This document shows, piece by piece, positions 11,481 through 22,640 of a stretch of DNA of 64,000 nt. The stretch lies in contig NC_062259.1 in assembly GCF_905475465.1 (NCBI RefSeq), positions 9,062,501 to 9,126,500 on the forward strand, written 5' to 3'. A program made the translations under genes and the position numbers. The DNA comes from Pieris napi (taxonomy: Eukaryota; Arthropoda; Insecta; Lepidoptera; Pieridae). Positions within the stretch are counted from its first letter, which is position 1; every line of letters starts with the position of its first letter. The notes beneath the pieces are model-generated. The model ran no database searches. It was not told where the DNA came from and saw only the letters and a program-made list of their open reading frames with translations.

Positions 11481-12218
11481 AAAAAGAAATAATTACCGGT
11501 TTAATTACAATTATACCATATTTAAAAGCCCGAATACTGAATATTTCTTATTTTGTGAATCAATCCAACCAGTGTTATAATAAAAATTGATGTTGTGGTA
11601 TCTCGTTTTATTTAAATCAGTGTTTTAAATGATTACTAACTAATTATGTTGCTTGCCGCCAGAGGTCTAAAAATCAAATTATATAAACTAGTTTAATTAA
11701 AAAAAAGTTTTAATTTAATTACAAAACGTAGCAGCTCGATACTACGCACGCTTGCTTTCTTACATGTCTAGAATATATCTATAATCTAAGTTTCTATAGT
11801 ATATATCTATACTAAAGTGTCCCACGGTCTTCATTACACCGAGTAAGCACAATTGGACACCGTGGACAACTGGTACTTAGTGGAACTAGGGATACAAACA
11901 ACTTGATATTATTTTAATAAGTATTTTGTAAGCATTCAAAACTGGACGTGTGTCAGGCCTATCTCCTCATGTTTTCATTTACCATACCAGTAATTACATA
12001 CTAATGATTCCGTGACGTCATCTGAGTGTGAAACATTTCATTCGCATTATTGGTGCTAAATTTTCGTTCCGAGCTGTTGAACCACTATGCATGTAATAAA
12101 TGTATATTTAAAGACATTGTCACCATCAAATTATAAGAGAAATTGTATACCATTGTTCTCCTTCCCGTTGTTATATTATAAATAGAAAGCATTTTCCTTT
12201 TAACATTCATTGTTCACG
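11481..12218. other. Intergenic, upstream of the CUB gene
   Basis: No frame or repeat is recognised. The last part should contain the CUB gene promoter and 5' UTR; 'ttatattataaatagaaagc' (12170-12190) is a possible TATA region about 35-45 bases before the initiation codon. Confidence 0.3.
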
Positions 12219-15200
12219 ATGACACGAGTTTGGTTTTTCATATTTTTGTCACATATGTGCCAAAGTGTAGATGTTAATTTTAGTACGGGGATAGCGAAAA
12301 ATAAAAATTTCAGTATATTTCCATTGAACCGAAGTTTTGTTAGGAAAAGTTATCAAGATCTAAGGAAATCGGAATCGCGTTTTTGGCCAGTGCAGAAGGA
12401 GGGCAGGTGTAAGTACTTTAAGTATATCAAACACATTGCTAAAACAATTGCTAGACGAATTTGAAATCGAAACTACAACAATTGAAATATTTAAGTTAGA
12501 TTAGCGAGCGCTATTGCCTTAAATTCCGAGTGTTCAATTCTCTGGATAATAAAAATATGGTATAATAATAATATTTAGAAATACATAAAATAGTTTGAGA
12601 ATATAATAAAGTCAAAGTCAAATCATTTATTTCAATTAGACCATCTAAAATGGCACTTTTGAACGTCAAAAAAAATATATAAAGAAGATTCTAGTTGCCC
12701 CTTCCAAAAGGTAGTTTCGTGTGGAGAAGAATGGGCAAGAAACTCCACACTTACTCTTTTAAAATAGGTTTACAATATTTTGTTACATTTGTTAAATAAT
12801 TATATGTGAAGACAATGTACTCTTAGCATAAACTACTATACTAAAAAAGTTAGTATACATGTTCCTCACATATTTACAAATATCGAAACCGTAGAATATT
12901 AACATTAAAGAGTATTGATACTGTCTAACACATAACTATTTCTCGATAGTTAGTATAGAAACATATTTTTAACAACTTTTATAGTTCTTTCCCTATTTAC
13001 GGTCGTAACGTTTCCAAATGGCGGATGCGCTGGCGCTTCGGGTGACAATGGAACGTGTATGGCTGCGCGTGAGTGCTCTTCCAGAGGCGGTTCGGCTAAT
13101 GGATACTGCGCTAATGGTTTTGGTCTCTGTTGTGTTTGTAAGTATTATGAATTATAAAAATATAATAACCGGTGGCGCTACAATCCTTGTTCTTGACCTC
13201 AGATTTCTGTATATGTTTCGTGATAATTTGCTTTTCTAATAGACAAGTAGGTGAACAGCCTTCGACGCCACATGTTGTCGACTTTTTGGGTTTAAGGCAT
13301 GTTGTTTACCTTCACTGTACGATGGATTAATAAATGCGCACATAGACAGAAAGATCACTGGTGCTCAGCCAGGGTTTGAACCTACGACATCACGTCTCAC
13401 TCAACTAGACCAACACTATACTATATATAAAATAAACGGTAAATTAAAAAAAAACAGATGAAGCCTTTTTAATATTACTAAAGCTACCATAACCTCTAAT
13501 ACTACGACTGACTGCGATGTAGAACGTACCACCCCTATAGTGCCGCGAAAAGTTTTTTAAATAGGACGCGGTGTAAGTCAATCATAGTGAGTTACGTGAA
13601 CATAATAAGGCTAGTTAGAGCTAGAAATATGCAATTTAATAGGCTAAAACATTTATTTTGAAGTTATGACATCTTGCGGCAGCACATCATCGGAGAATGG
13701 TACATATTTTGTCAATTCTGGATATCCCTCGCCGTATGATGGCACTGGCTCGTGTGAACTTACTATAAACAAATCACATTCAACCGTCTGTCAAATAAGG
13801 TAATGGCTTTAATATCCTTAATATGAATACATAATACGGTTCCAATTTAGCACCATACCAGTAAATAATCCAATGCAAGCATTGTACAATAAGCTTTAAG
13901 TTTGTTACATAGAAAAAAGTACTTTGTTATTTGCATCAAAAAATATAAACAATTTTTTTCTGTAAAACTGGACTATTGTTCGATTCTTGGTGGAAGCGCA
14001 AATCGCTGTATATTATAAAACAATCAACAAACAAAACAACTCAGAAACTACTGCGCGGATTTTAAATCACCAAGGTTGTTTACAAAATGTTTGTTGGCAC
14101 CTGAAACCATCATACTCCTCATTATGTTAAATCAGTTAATTATAGTTATACAAAATATGAAAACGGGGAAATAGGTACATACACTTACATTACTGTGGGA
14201 ACGACGCTTAAAATTCGCAAGGTTTACAAGTCACGGGTAATTTATCCGAGTGAATAAAAAATATAAAGTGATACTCATATTTTATTCGCGACCTCTTATA
14301 GTAGGACCGAACGGGCAATCCTCTCACCCATGGATAGGCACAGTGAAACATTCATGGGTCAACAATGTCGTAAAAAACATAGTAATTTTGTTTGATAGGT
14401 AATCGTCGTTTATATTACTATCCTAACCTTTTGTAGGAGCTTAGGCGGGCAAAAACGTCAGATGACCGGAATAAATTCCTTACTTACTTACAGAATACAT
14501 TCATTATATTTAAACTTAACTATTATTCTAGATTAGACTTCGATCGCTTTGTGATAGCCGGTCCGGAGAAAACGAACAACGTATGTAATAGAGATCAGTT
14601 CATTGTTTCTGGAGGTAACCCAGTGCCTGCTATTTGTGGAACGAACCAGGGCAGTCACAGTTGAGTACCTCTTAATTAATATGACCTGACACCTCATCTT
14701 CTACCACAACTTCCAAAACCTTGCGTGTGTCCTGTATGTCCTCTAAAAACGGTATAATTATTTTAATAATAATAAACGGATAATGTCTACGCCCGTTGAT
14801 TATTAATAAAGCTCATGGTGGTTACTCTGAATCGTACAATGATTTTGTTTTTCAGGAAACTCAATTGTGTTTTTATCTAGAACTATAGAATTTAGATAAT
14901 ATAACTTAGATCTACTGTAGTTGTATGCATAATTTTCAATCAATGTTATTTTATTTTACTGGAAACCTTTCTCACTGTTGTTACCTGTTCAGTATTTGTC
15001 TAATGATATACATAATTGATTAATTAAAGAGACCGCTTTATGTGCTACCATAGGGGACATCAGACATGAAGGGGGTATTTTGCGATACCAGCGATGCTTT
15101 ATCCTATGCTATAAAGTATATATGGTTTCATGATTTTGAAACCTCACCTTTGATTTTGACTGATCTATATTATGACTATCCATATATTAATAATTAAGTG

Positions 15201-18200
15201 ATAAGTATATACATTAAGTACCTATTATATATATTGCTTGACTAGTTAATAAACTAAAAAGAAAAAAGATTAGTAAGTACAGTGGAAAGGTGTTAAATAT
15301 TAATATATAAATGTGTAACTATTAATCCTATATATATATGTCAAAGTGAAACTTTGCGACTTACAATATTTCAGTGTACATTGATGCTGGAATAGGTACA
15401 ACAAATCCTGTTAAATTGACATTTGTCGCCGGTGGTACATCGTTCGAAAGGATATGGAAAGTAAAAGTTACTCAAATACCCTGTGATACTATTTATAAAG
15501 GTAAGTAATATAGTTCGAAATAACATTATAATTGAATCAAATTCCAATTACATTTAACTGGCACAACACGGCTGCAAAATAATTTTTAATAATTAAAAAA
15601 AATTAAAATATCAATGATTTAAATGATGCCTTAATTCGTTTTACGACTTTAAGCTTTAGAAGAAGACAAGATGACAAGAAATTTAGGATATTTTCAATTG
15701 CATTCAATACTAGTGTGTTTTGTTTCTAAATACTTTTTAATACAGTAGTTTTATCAACAAAAGTTATAAATATGACTTTCAGCTGACGAGGGATGCCTTC
15801 AATATTACACTGGAGTTTCCGGTCAATTGCGCTCGTTTAACTACGACCCCACTTCTGGCTTACAACTGAGCAATCAAGATTATGGTATTTGTATTCGAAT
15901 GGAAAGAAACTTTTGCGGAATTCAATATACAGCTTGTCCGGACACAGGTTAGTATCTTACCTTCCAGAGATCTCAGAGGAAGTTTTATTATCTTTATTTT
16001 TATTTAGCAGTATTAGTAACCCATAACTTAAAATAATAGACAATAAATTGGAAAAATATAATCAAACCCTTTACATGATATATAGATAATGGATACATTA
16101 CTATATGTAACAGATGAAAATTACGATTACGTTGACAATTTATTCGTATCTACCACTTATGAAGAAAGTGCCATGCATATTTCGGTGATGACATAGGACG
16201 CTTGTGGTGAACAATTGACGATAACATTGTAGTCTTTTCTAAAACAACCTTATTCTGAAAGATAGAAGAAAAAAGCATTTATTCAGCCACATCATATTTA
16301 AGATTCGTAGCTCCAAATTTAATTATGTACTTATTTATTAACAATTTTCTAAGATATAATATAAAAATAACATTTAAAAATGTATCTTTGGTAACAGTAA
16401 GTGATAGTAAGTAAATGAGTGAAATCTGTCTTCTCGTTTCAACTTGTTAAAACGATTGGTCAAGACGACTAACATTGTCTTGGTAGATACAGAACTAATC
16501 GCTAACTCGCCTTGGAAAATATTAGATATGTTTTTGGCTTACCATATCGAAGGAGTTTCTTGAAGCACATTAAATACGGACTATAAAGTGCGTATACCTT
16601 AAAACCATTTTAATAATCAATTTACTGTGTGAATATTAAAATCTTCATAAAAGAATAATAACCGAAAAGCTATCGTAGCGTTATTATGATTTAAATATCA
16701 TTTTGTATGACCTTGCTTAACACCCTCCTTGAACCCTCTTATGGTAATCGATTTATTGAAAAGGGTACTTCATTGTTTCTCAGGTGCGATCGGTTTTTAG
16801 ATGTCTACAAATTAATAAAAATAATTAATTTATCAGTAGGGATGAGACATTCACATTCTTTTGTTTTTCGGCTAGAGTAATGAAAGCGAAGTGGAAGAAC
16901 ACAATACCGTTTCCCCCTAAACTCCCTAAATATAATAAATCAACAAATAATAATAATAAAATAATAATAATGTCAACACTATTTTTAGTTGGAAGAGAGC
17001 AATAAGTATGATTTTTTTGTGTATTTGTTCATTATATCTTGTCTTATCTAAGTCTAAAAGCCCCATTTCCAACAAGTGCCGTGAAGATTAGTTGGAACGA
17101 ACAGACATAATTTATAAGTTGGTAGTGTGCCAATAACCCTCTCTGCTTAAGAGGAAATCATGGAACAGACACCTCGCTAGAAAATAGGGCTAAAATTTTT
17201 GCACTTAATTCGATGATGAGATTCTATACGGTAATTTGTTTCAAACTATTTATCGTGAGATTTTATCAAAAACATTGATAAAAATATTAATCTTTAAAAG
17301 GTTAGGTCATTAAGAACATTAATATAAATAAATGCTTGTTAACAATAAATACTTGTTGTTGCTTAACCAAAAAGTATTTTTAAATAGGATATTTAAAAAA
17401 ACTAAAATTTGCTGTTGGTAGTGTAATAATTTGATTATTTTTTTTTCTAATTTATGTTCACAATGATTGTCATGTATTTTAGTATAGATTATATATTATA
17501 TATGATGTGGTGTACTATAAATAAATACATTAATGTGCTAGAAGTCGGAGTGACCTAGTTCAAATTGCCTTCGAGAGATGATTTCATAATTTACTTTATA
17601 TGCAAAACATTTTCAGTTAACAATCGATCCCGTTCATTCACGTTAAGTGGCAACAGTAATGGACCAGTTAACTCAATGATAGGTTCTGGAGTTGGACCAA
17701 ATAATTGTGCCAACGATTGGCTGTTAATACCATGTGCCGCAAATGTTGGTAGAATACAGCCAGCGCAAGCTTTATGCACGGATAGGATTTGTGGTGGGAC
17801 TTTCTCAGCTGATTTGTCTATGCAATCTGCGTCGGTCTTGAGTAAGTAATTTATGATATAATTATTCTGTATATGCTATCAATTTCTAAATAGAATCAAT
17901 TTTTAAATTAAATTTAATTTCAGAGATCAATTTTCCTGAAACTGAAAATTATTCCTGTGGACTAATATACGTGTTAAGCTTCCTCTTCTTTCTAGTTTTA
18001 ACCCTTTTCACTCTATTTCTCACGCCAGTTCTTCATCTTCTACGCTGTAAGGTATAGACTGGGGTGGGGCGTATGTTAGGGGTTTGATATGTTGCTGGCG
18101 CTCCTTAAAGCTTTCTAATTCGCTTTAGAGAAGCTGTATCTGTTTATATTTTCGCTTCATAGTAGGTAGTCCTTTTCTTTACGGAGAGTCAGATATAGGT

Positions 18201-19957
18201 ATTTTTCCGTCTCCAACGTTATTTGGACATTTCTAGGGGCGATTGTCTATTTAGTTGTACTGGAGTTAGACATTGCGTCACGTTTGTTTTATTTAAATAT
18301 ATTTTTACGATTTTTAGTTTCGTTTCGAAATAACTAACTTAAACTTTGATAAAATTACAGTGGTGTGAATATATTTGACATTATTAAGTAATGTCAAGTT
18401 AAAGTACTTTTTAGCAGTAATTTTAAATTCTTAAATATGTTAACCAGATGTTGACAAGCGGATGCTTAAAACGCTTTAATTCCCTAAGCTTAAAATGAGT
18501 TCTTAACTAATAGAACATTAAATTCCGACCGTTTTTAAATATTTAAATGTCAGATAATTAAATATGTTATAAGACTCTATCAGCCGTAATTATGTTTTAT
18601 ATATAATTAGAACAGGATGATCACTTTCGACAAGATGACAATATATAATAATAACATGACTTTTCTATTCCTGTACAAGCATTTTTATGTTCAATATTAA
18701 AACAAAACGTTATCTTTCAACAGTAATCACAAATTTATATTTCATTTATATGAAAAAAACATTAAAAAATTAATTACGTATTGCCCCAAGAGACTGAATG
18801 TGCTTAGCAAATGAAAGGTGAGGTCCATTATTGTACATTTTAGTAATATCCCTCGACGCCTTAACTTCTGTTAACTGTCAAATTACAAAACATGATTCAT
18901 CAGTTAATATCATCTACCAATTGAATAATATATTACCTTGTTCTGCTGACAATTACTGAGCCCATAAAGAGTAACGAAAGGAACAAATGCTGATAGATAA
19001 ATAGAAAGAGAGATAAATATTTTAGGCTAAATAATTTGGTCCGTGTTTTGCCGATTTGAAACACACTCCAAAGATTTCACCAAAATCAGCTCAGCCCTGC
19101 GATTCTGTAACTCACACAGCGGTTTTCGCATCAGCGGTCGCTCTCAAATCAGTCGTGAAGCACTAAATTTTAAATAAAATATCTGTAAAGGCAACTTTTC
19201 TGGGTGCGTTCACCTTTAAATAAAAGTTGTTTTAAATTTACGATACCGCATCTGACTAACGATTATTCCCCGTTGGAAACGCTTTTATATAACAATATAA
19301 TATATAGGTTGAAGCAAAATTTATATTTTTTATATTCAGACTTTCAAAGGAATTTTACAATAACTAAACTTTAGTTATTTCTCTATAATAATTATTTCAC
19401 ATTTAAAAATAATAATCTGTGTTGTTTCAAAACGAGGGCTGACGAACACAGTGAATTAACGTTATTAGGTTTTTATACGTAAATCTATGTGTTATTATAT
19501 AATTTTATGTTAGATATAAATATATATATATTTCATTTTAACTATTTATTTTATTTCGTATTAAATTATCAAGGGTAAAAAATGGACAGTGTAAGGTGAT
19601 AAATCTTTTTAATTGATCGAAATTTAACTATGCTACTACAGTCTTTAAACTTATAATAGAATTTGAATATATGTAGGTAATAACTTGTAACATATAACCG
19701 TCTCCTTTGACTATCTTTTGTTTTTTATAAACTTAATTAAACGTTAATGTGTATGAATGCAATACAACCTTGTATAAATAAGAAGTCTTAACCCCTGTAA
19801 GTTATTTATTTTCTGAGCTTTTGTCAATTTTTCAGGTACAGTTAAACCATTCCGTCTTTGGTTTCATACAGACAATATTGAAGCGCCGGTGGACGTCGAC
19901 AATAGAGGGTTTTGTCTGAACTACGTACAACAACCTTGCACAAACAATGTTATATGA
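12219..19957 (+). CDS. Secreted CUB-domain protein (8 exons)
   Basis: Exons 12219-12408, 12985-13137, 13664-13799, 14532-14659, 15375-15500, 15783-15947, 17617-17841 and 19836-19957 join in frame to 414 residues. The protein begins with a signal peptide (MTRVWFFIFLSHMCQSVD). Exon 2 encodes a cysteine-rich module (FTVVTFPNGGCAG, ARECSSRGGSANGYCANGFG) that precedes CUB domains in many insect proteins. The first CUB-like domain spans exons 3-5 (SGYPSPYDGTGSCELTI, RLDFDRFVIAGP), the second exons 6-8 (GVSGQLRSFNYDP, NYGIC-like core), ending NRGFCLNYVQQPC. CUB domains bind protein or carbohydrate ligands outside the cell; the partner here is unknown. The stop codon overlaps an AATAAA (19957-19962). 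The last intron holds an extra exon-like segment at 17924-18051. Confidence 0.88.
12606..12760 (-). repeat. LINE 3' tail fragment in CUB intron 1
   Basis: It starts 'gtcaaagtcaaatcattta' and contains 'gaagaatgggcaagaaactc', the reverse complement of the simple tail plus 'gagtttcttgcc' signature of jockey-like LINE 3' ends. Boundaries are approximate. Confidence 0.5.
13160..13412 (-). repeat. tRNA-derived SINE, nearly full length
   Basis: On the minus strand the 5' part is tRNA-like, with a B-box-type word GGTTCAAACCC (complement near 13372-13382) followed by TGGCTGAGCACC. The body then carries 'ctatgtgcgcattta', 'acatgccttaaacccaaaaa', 'agtcgac' and a distal 'ttgtagcgccaccgg'. This is a well-known type of lepidopteran SINE. 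It lies in CUB intron 2 and is not a functional tRNA gene. Confidence 0.75.
14150..14270 (-). repeat. Possible LINE 3' UTR fragment
   Basis: 'cacttacattactgtgggaa' resembles 'cacttacattctcgtgggaa' in the 3' region of the LINE at 20.6-22.6 kb, in the same orientation. The match is short and the boundaries are unknown. Confidence 0.3.
17924..18051 (+). CDS. Orphan membrane-hairpin exon, possible stomatin alternative exon or CUB alternative 3' exon
   Basis: Between a good acceptor (aatttaatttcag) and a donor (AAG|gtatag), the frame reads INFPETENYSCGLIYVLSFL then a hydrophobic run ending PVLHLLRCK. Its entry phase (two leading bases) and exit phase (zero) equal those of the stomatin membrane exon at 25725-25834, and the pattern CGxI..VLS...VLT...LF is shared. 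It could be an alternative N-terminal exon of stomatin. The preceding CUB exon also ends in the compatible phase, and reading past the donor meets TAG at once, so it could instead give the CUB protein a membrane-anchored C-terminus. Which is true needs transcript data. Confidence 0.5.
19094..19165 (+). repeat. Second copy of the foldback repeat, partial
   Basis: 'gccctgcgattctgtaactc' is followed by 'acacagcggttttcgcatca' and 'gcggtcgctctcaaatcagt', as in the left half of the element at 27926, with about 12 bases missing inside the arm and the right arm absent. Confidence 0.7.
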
Positions 19958-20087
19958 ATAAATAGTATGGAGACAGTCTGCGAATTTTCTTCATATAAAA
20001 TTAACTTAATAAATCTACACATATAAAAATATGAACGCTCTAAATATGTATTTAATAAATTCTATACATTATACATTGAAATAAATA

Positions 20088-20333
20088 ACTAACCTTAACA
20101 TAAACTAAAATATATTATTAAAAGGAGTCCCTTTAGGCAAGGTTCCGGTGATACTGGTAGCGTTCTTTGAATAACTAGACTAATTCTTTGTCCGTGCTAG
20201 ATCTTTGGTCTCCTGTGACTAAGTGACTAACCTTTTTGATATTTCTTTAAAAAGCCTTAAAGCGCTAGGACCCCACGGACCAAGGGTCTCGACACCGAAT
20301 GGGACAAAATCATATTCTGAGCCTAGACTAAAT
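20088..20333 (-). pseudogene. Second LINE C-terminal fragment
   Basis: It is the same family and orientation as the copy at 6393-6925 (GSEYDFVPFGVETLGPWGPS is readable on the minus strand). It is 5'-truncated about 300 bases earlier and has several frame-breaking changes. It lies 130 bases past the CUB stop codon. Confidence 0.75.
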
Positions 20334-20627
20334 TATATTTTTTGTTGCCTAAGTGGATGCATTAAAAATAAGAACTTCTTAATAGAAATAAATGTGAATT
20401 TATCGTTTCATTTATAGCAGTCATAGGTAGCGAGAGACTGCATTTGTGGCAACCCTCGAAATATCAATCAATCGTGTAAATAATATATAAATTTGTGTTT
20501 ATATCCGAAATAGTTTTATTTATTATAATTATAAAAGAAATGTCTCATGTGAAACAAAAACAATAAATGTACTGCATACAAAAGTTGACGAGATTTTGAT
20601 AAAATTAAATTTAACGTTTGAAAATTC

Positions 20628-22640
20628 AAAAATTCAAAAATCATTTATTCACGTAGGTAACACAATGTACACTTGTGATTCGTCATTAAAGAAATAAATA
20701 TTAATGCTTCTAATTTTACATTTACTGCCAGTTCTCAAATCAAGGGCGTAGAACGGAAGAGAAGAACTGGCAATAAACTCTCCGCCACTCTTTTTAATCG
20801 CCATGTTTTTTTTTTACACAACGTTTGTAAGGAGCTGCAACCATTATACCATGTTCCACATGACATTTTAAGTAATTAATAATAATAACATAAATAAAAA
20901 CAAAGACTTGTCCCCTATCAGCAGGAGGCATGGTGAAATAGGAGCACGCACTTACATTCTCGTGGGAACAACACGCAAACACATAGTCGAAATAATTAAC
21001 ATCACCGCATACACCAATTCAAGTACGACCAGTCACCACAAGTAGCACCCGTTCACGAGTATGACGCATGGCCAGCCATCGGCCCCCTCGCCATATTTTA
21101 GGGAGAGAGACAACCCGACGCATGGACGCCGCCACAAGCAATGACATTTAAGCGAGCATGACGATCCTTGAAATGTGGACTTGGCTACATAATAAAATAA
21201 TAATAATACTGAAATAATTGGATACCACATGGATCACGGTTTGTTCCCACTTTACATTAAAACAGTCGTGGATGTTGACGATCGCCAGGGAGTCTGGAAA
21301 TGCAGCCGAGAGATTCAGTCGTGTTACCTATAATACCTACTGGAGCAACTCATATCCAAGCACTAGGATCGTTTAAATATTCATTTATATTATAATAAGC
21401 CTTAGCAAGCAGTTTTACTTTAATGTACGATTTAAATTTATTTATTGACAACGCTTGTATCTCACTAGGGATTTTGTTGAAAAAACGTATACAATTGCCT
21501 TGGAAAGAATTACTCGTTTTATGCAGCCTTCTGGTTGGTGCGCTAATTTTGTCTTTATTACGAGTACTATAATTATGGAAGCTACTATTCTTTTTAAAGA
21601 TATCTATATTTTTCCGCACATACAAAATATTCTCATAAATGTATTGACTTGCCGGAGTCAAAATATGTAATTCATTATAGCCCGTACCCACAGATCGCTC
21701 TTATAGCCCGCTTTTGCACCACAAATATCGATTTAATGTCAGCTGCATTACCCCACAAAATAACACCATATGACATAATACTATGAAAATAGCTGAAATA
21801 AACAAGCTTTGCTGTGTTCTCATCCGTAAGATCGCGTATCTTTTTTACTGCGAACGCTGCGGAACTTAGCCTATTCGAAAGACCTTCTATGTGTCGGCCC
21901 CATTGGAGTTTACTATCTAAAGTAATTCCCAAGAACACCGCATTATCAACAAAGTCTATTTCCTCGTCTTTAATTATTATTTGAGAATGACTACTTTTTA
22001 CATTTGTAGTTACAAATTTAACACATTTTGTTTTCTTTTCGTTTAACTTAAGATTATTTGTATTAAACCAGTGAACTACACTGGAGATGGCACTGTTTAC
22101 GTTATCAAGTGATGGATTTTGTCGTTTCACTTTAAATAAAAGCGAAGTGTCATCAGCAAACAGTACTATCTCGTGAAGCTCCTTTACAAGAAATGGCAGG
22201 TCATTTATATAGACGAGGAATAAGAAGGGACCAAGTATGGAGCCTTGCGGTACTCCCATAGTAACAGAGGATCCCTGTGATATAGCTCCATTTACATTTA
22301 CCTTTTGAATTCTATCGCTCAGGTATGATTCCACAAGATTTAGCGCTTTTTCGCCAATGCCATAGTGTTGAAGTTTCTTGATTAGGATTTCGTGATGGAC
22401 ACAGTCAAAAGCCTTTGATAAGTCGCAAAAAACTCCAATGGCATCATGAGAATTTTCCCAAGCATTTAAAATCTCGGAAATTAATTGAATGCCAGCATCT
22501 GCTGTGGAGCGACCTCTTGTAAAACCATACTGCTGGCTATGCATAATTTTATTATTATTAAGCTTCACAATTGGCGATTCCTCTGCGTTGATTTCTTTAA
22601 AAGGATTTCGTGAAAAGAGGTTACTGTAACAAGCCCGAAA
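20628..22640 (-). mobile_element. Jockey-like LINE, 5'-truncated
   Basis: The element runs on the minus strand from a degenerate 5' break near 22640 to a 3' tail at about 20628 built of 'tttttgaa' words. The 3' UTR (20.63-21.35 kb) contains the 'ttgccagttcttctcttccg' and 'gagaactggcagtaaatg' signatures seen in the tail fragments elsewhere in the window. The reverse transcriptase remnant is annotated separately. It lies in the region upstream of the canonical stomatin exons. Confidence 0.8.
21350..22568 (-). pseudogene. LINE reverse transcriptase, frameshifted
   Basis: The frame shows HSQQYGFTRGRSTADA, motif A FCDLSKAFDCVHHEIL, motif B MGVPQGSILGPFLFLVYIND and motif C LFADDTSLLF, the FADD box of jockey/CR1-type elements, then LGITLDSKLQWGRHIE and VQKRAIRAICGYG. 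A frameshift with a small loss near 21680 separates this from the C-terminal part (GYNELHILTPASQYIYENIL through NKIPSEIQALSINKFKSYIK). The endonuclease domain is absent because of truncation. The copy is non-functional but retains all RT motifs. Confidence 0.88.

Noticed and set aside
13330..13412. tRNA-like sequence with a B-box word
   Set aside because: It is continuous with a SINE body and does not fold to a proper tRNA by eye; annotated as SINE.
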